Shown here in pieces: positions 34,236-39,664 of a stretch of DNA of 39,664 bases. The stretch lies in the NCBI GenBank assembly GCA_030681895.1, contig JAUXRI010000002.1, positions 1 to 39,664 of the forward strand, written 5' to 3'. Both the position numbers and the translations under genes were made by a program. The notes under the pieces were generated by a model, which was given only the letters and a program-made list of their open reading frames with translations, was not told the DNA's origin and did no database searches. Within the stretch, counting starts at the first letter, position 1. Every line of letters begins with the position of its first letter. The stretch comes from Myxococcales bacterium. GTDB lineage: Bacteria; Myxococcota; Myxococcia; Myxococcales; Myxococcaceae.

Positions 34236-35633
34236 TCAAGCGTGAATCGAGTGCGCCAACTGCGGGGCGTTTGCGTGATCTCGCCACCACTGCTGGCCGC
34301 TCTCGGGCACCGTGTAGAGCGGGTCGAAGAACTCGTAGCGCCGGTTCAACGCCTCGGGGTCCTGCAGCTCGATGCCGGTGCGGTAGTTCTTCGTCCAGTA
34401 CGAGATGCCGCGCTCACGGTCGTACTCCGCGACCTGGTGCACCCAGCGCTTGCCGACGTACGGCACGTCACACACGATTCGCGGCGTCGCGAAGCCGGGC
34501 ATGTACCCCATGATGTCGTGTTGCAGCTTCTGCGCTTCCCAGACCGCCACTCGCCAGTGCTCCGAGTTGGGGATCATGTCGCACATGTAGAAGTAGTACG
34601 GGAGGATCCGGGCGTGATCGAGCAGCATGAAGGACAGCTCGAGCAGGTCCTTCGAGGTCGCGTTCACGCCGCGCAGCAGCACGCCCTGGTTGCGAACGTC
34701 GCGGAAGCCAACCTCGAGCAGGCGCTTGGCGGCCTTGCCGAGCAGCGGCGTCACCTGGTTCGCGTTGTTGACGTGCGTGTGGAGCGCGAGATCGACGTTG
34801 CGCTCGAACGCCTTCTTCGCCAGCCGCTCCATCGCGGCCATCACGTTGTCCTGCAGGTAGTGCTGGGGAAGGCCCATCAACCCCTTCGACGCGAGGCGAA
34901 TGTCGCGCACGTTGGGAATGTCGAGCAGCTGCGTGACGAAGCTCTCGAGCTGCGCGATGGGCACGTTGGCGACGTCACCACCTGAGACGACGACGTCGCG
35001 CACGGTCGGCGTCTTGCGCAGGTACTCGAGCATCTGCGTCCACCGCTCGGGCTGCGTCACCTTGAACTTCAGCTTCTCGACCTGCGCCACGTCGTTGCCG
35101 ACCAGGTCCATGCGCGTGCAGTGGCCGCAGTACTGGGGGCAGGTCGAGAGCAGCTCGGCCAACACCTTCGTCGGGTACCGGTGCGTCAGCCCCTCGACCT
35201 TCCACATCTCGGCTTCGTGGAGCGAGTCACGCGAGGCCTTCGGGTGGTTGGAATACGTCGGGTGCCGATCGTCGTACGCCGGGAGCATGTAGCGACGCAG
35301 CGGGTCTCCCCACAGGTCGTCCATGTTCATGGTGTTCACCATGTGCGGCGTGAGCAGGATCGACATCGTCGCCTTCTCGCGCTGGTCACGATCGATCGAC
35401 GCGGCGAGCGACTCGGGGAGCAGGTCGCCAAGCGCGGCCTTGAGCTCCTTCAGGTTCTTGATCGTGTTGCGGCGCTGCCAGAGGGCTGTCTCCCAGTCCT
35501 GCTTCGAGACGCCCCGGTAGCCGGGAATCCGGGTCCAATCGGGCTCGACGAACTGGCGCTCGAGCGGGTACTTGAAGGGCTGCGCGGTCGGCAGCGCCGA
35601 CGGCGTGGACGCGGTGGTGGGCACGGTCTGCAT
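34236..35633 (-). CDS. KamA-family radical SAM protein, divergent PLP loop (copy 2)
   Basis: A 465-residue protein with the cluster motif CPQYCGHCTRMD (Cys165, Cys169, Cys172), VVVSGGDVANVPIAQLESFV, and a C-terminal segment CDVPYVGKRWVHQV where KamA has DLPGGGGK. The lysine is kept but the glycine loop is replaced by a VPYVGK form. The N-terminal 90 residues are longer than in copy 1. It is likely a PLP-dependent radical SAM aminomutase with another substrate; I cannot name it. It shares a strand with copy 1, so both may be co-transcribed. Confidence 0.78.
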   Translation of the reverse strand: MQTVPTTASTPSALPTAQPFKYPLERQFVEPDWTRIPGYRGVSKQDWETALWQRRNTIKNLKELKAALGDLLPESLAASIDRDQREKATMSILLTPHMVNTMNMDDLWGDPLRRYMLPAYDDRHPTYSNHPKASRDSLHEAEMWKVEGLTHRYPTKVLAELLSTCPQYCGHCTRMDLVGNDVAQVEKLKFKVTQPERWTQMLEYLRKTPTVRDVVVSGGDVANVPIAQLESFVTQLLDIPNVRDIRLASKGLMGLPQHYLQDNVMAAMERLAKKAFERNVDLALHTHVNNANQVTPLLGKAAKRLLEVGFRDVRNQGVLLRGVNATSKDLLELSFMLLDHARILPYYFYMCDMIPNSEHWRVAVWEAQKLQHDIMGYMPGFATPRIVCDVPYVGKRWVHQVAEYDRERGISYWTKNYRTGIELQDPEALNRRYEFFDPLYTVPESGQQWWRDHANAPQLAHSIHA

Positions 35634-35699
35634 GGCGCGCCTATGCCACGGAGCTTTGCTCGCGGGAAGGCAGCCCCGCGGAGCGATGCGTCAGCCCTG

Positions 35700-38735
<3,036 letters not shown>

Positions 38736-38890
38736 CCGACTCGTCTGACGCGGGAGGACTGGGGAAAGGGTGCAGAACGCCTGCGCCCAGAGGCTCGACG
38801 ATAGACCCCGCAGCCAGGTCCGTCAATCATCGAACCGGCCGAATCGGCCGACAAACCTTCGAAACCGCTCAGAAACCCGGATTCGAGGGC

Positions 38891-38935
38891 AAAAAAAAGC
38901 CCCCACACCGATTTCTCAGTGTGGGGGCAAAAAAA
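38891..38935. terminator. Strong intrinsic terminator of the rRNA operon
   Basis: GCCCCCACAC (38899-38908) pairs with GTGTGGGGGC (38919-38928), ten pairs, loop CGATTTCTCA, flanked by eight A (38891-38898) and seven A (38929-38935). On the minus strand this gives a hairpin followed by eight T, a textbook terminator just after 5S. It separates the rRNA operon from the kinase gene. Confidence 0.95.
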
Positions 38936-38937
38936 GA

Positions 38938-39053
<116 letters not shown>

Positions 39054-39191
39054 AAAACTTGGTGCATACGAAGGCAGAATTGAACGAGCGCTTGGCGCTC
39101 TACGAACTGCAGTGCTTTGACTGCAGGGGCCTCGACCTCGATCTTGAATCGCGGAGCCACTGTGGGGCTCTCGCGCCATCGAGAAAGAGAT

Positions 39192-39664
<473 letters not shown>

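Noticed and set aside
39054..39191. tRNA gene in the 23S-5S spacer
   Set aside because: The 140-base spacer shows no cloverleaf or TPsiC-arm consensus.

Overview
The window looks like chromosomal DNA of a Myxococcota-type (deltaproteobacterial) bacterium. This is inferred from the high GC content, dense coding with four-base stop/start overlaps, many cysteine-rich lipoproteins, a Ser/Thr kinase with PEGA repeats, a Gly-rich spacer of the kind found in AgmX/PglI proteins, and a System I (Ccm) cytochrome c maturation locus. No insertion sequence, phage gene, tRNA or CRISPR array was seen.

Layout. 1-9522 is the cytochrome c maturation region: the tail of ccmA, then ccmB-C-D-E and, after a break, ccmF-G(resA)-H-I on the plus strand. 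The break (2273-5288) holds a three-gene minus-strand unit: a periplasmic TPR protein, a four-haem cytochrome c lipoprotein that is a likely client of the machinery, and a histidine-kinase-like membrane protein with a degenerate ATPase domain. 9637-16417 is a minus-strand block of exported proteins: a VWA lipoprotein, a small rhodanese lipoprotein with an in-frame UGA, an ASH/Cys-rich/propeller lipoprotein and a VIT-VWA protein. 16543-18888 is a large GT-C-like membrane protein. 19033-20374 holds two tandem YceI proteins, each followed by a terminator. 20437-20929 is a non-coding stretch with repeats. 20930-23199 is a bufferin (copper-binding RiPP) operon, bufA2-bufB-bufC, with a repeat-built 95-codon frame between bufB and bufC. 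23325-26677 is yajC-secD-secF. 26742-27128 is a small Cys-rich lipoprotein. 27131-30105 is queA-tgt plus an upstream unknown. 30256-32903 holds a SpoIID-like protein and three small exported or membrane proteins. 32931-35633 holds two KamA-family radical SAM enzymes. 35700-38735 is a Ser/Thr kinase with PEGA repeats. The right end is the 3' part of an rRNA operon on the minus strand (partial 23S, 5S, strong terminator).

The strongest unusual signal is at 11524-11922. A rhodanese lipoprotein frame contains UGA exactly where relatives, as I recall them, carry the second cysteine of a C-x4-C active site. The frame stays open and rhodanese-like to a TAG stop. A perfect 7-bp hairpin with a GGUCG loop lies 21 nt after the UGA, which is the geometry of a bacterial SECIS element. 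This is a good candidate selenoprotein. The second is the bufB-bufC junction: the junction itself appears to have been amplified in frame into three units, each ending in its own Shine-Dalgarno and ATG.
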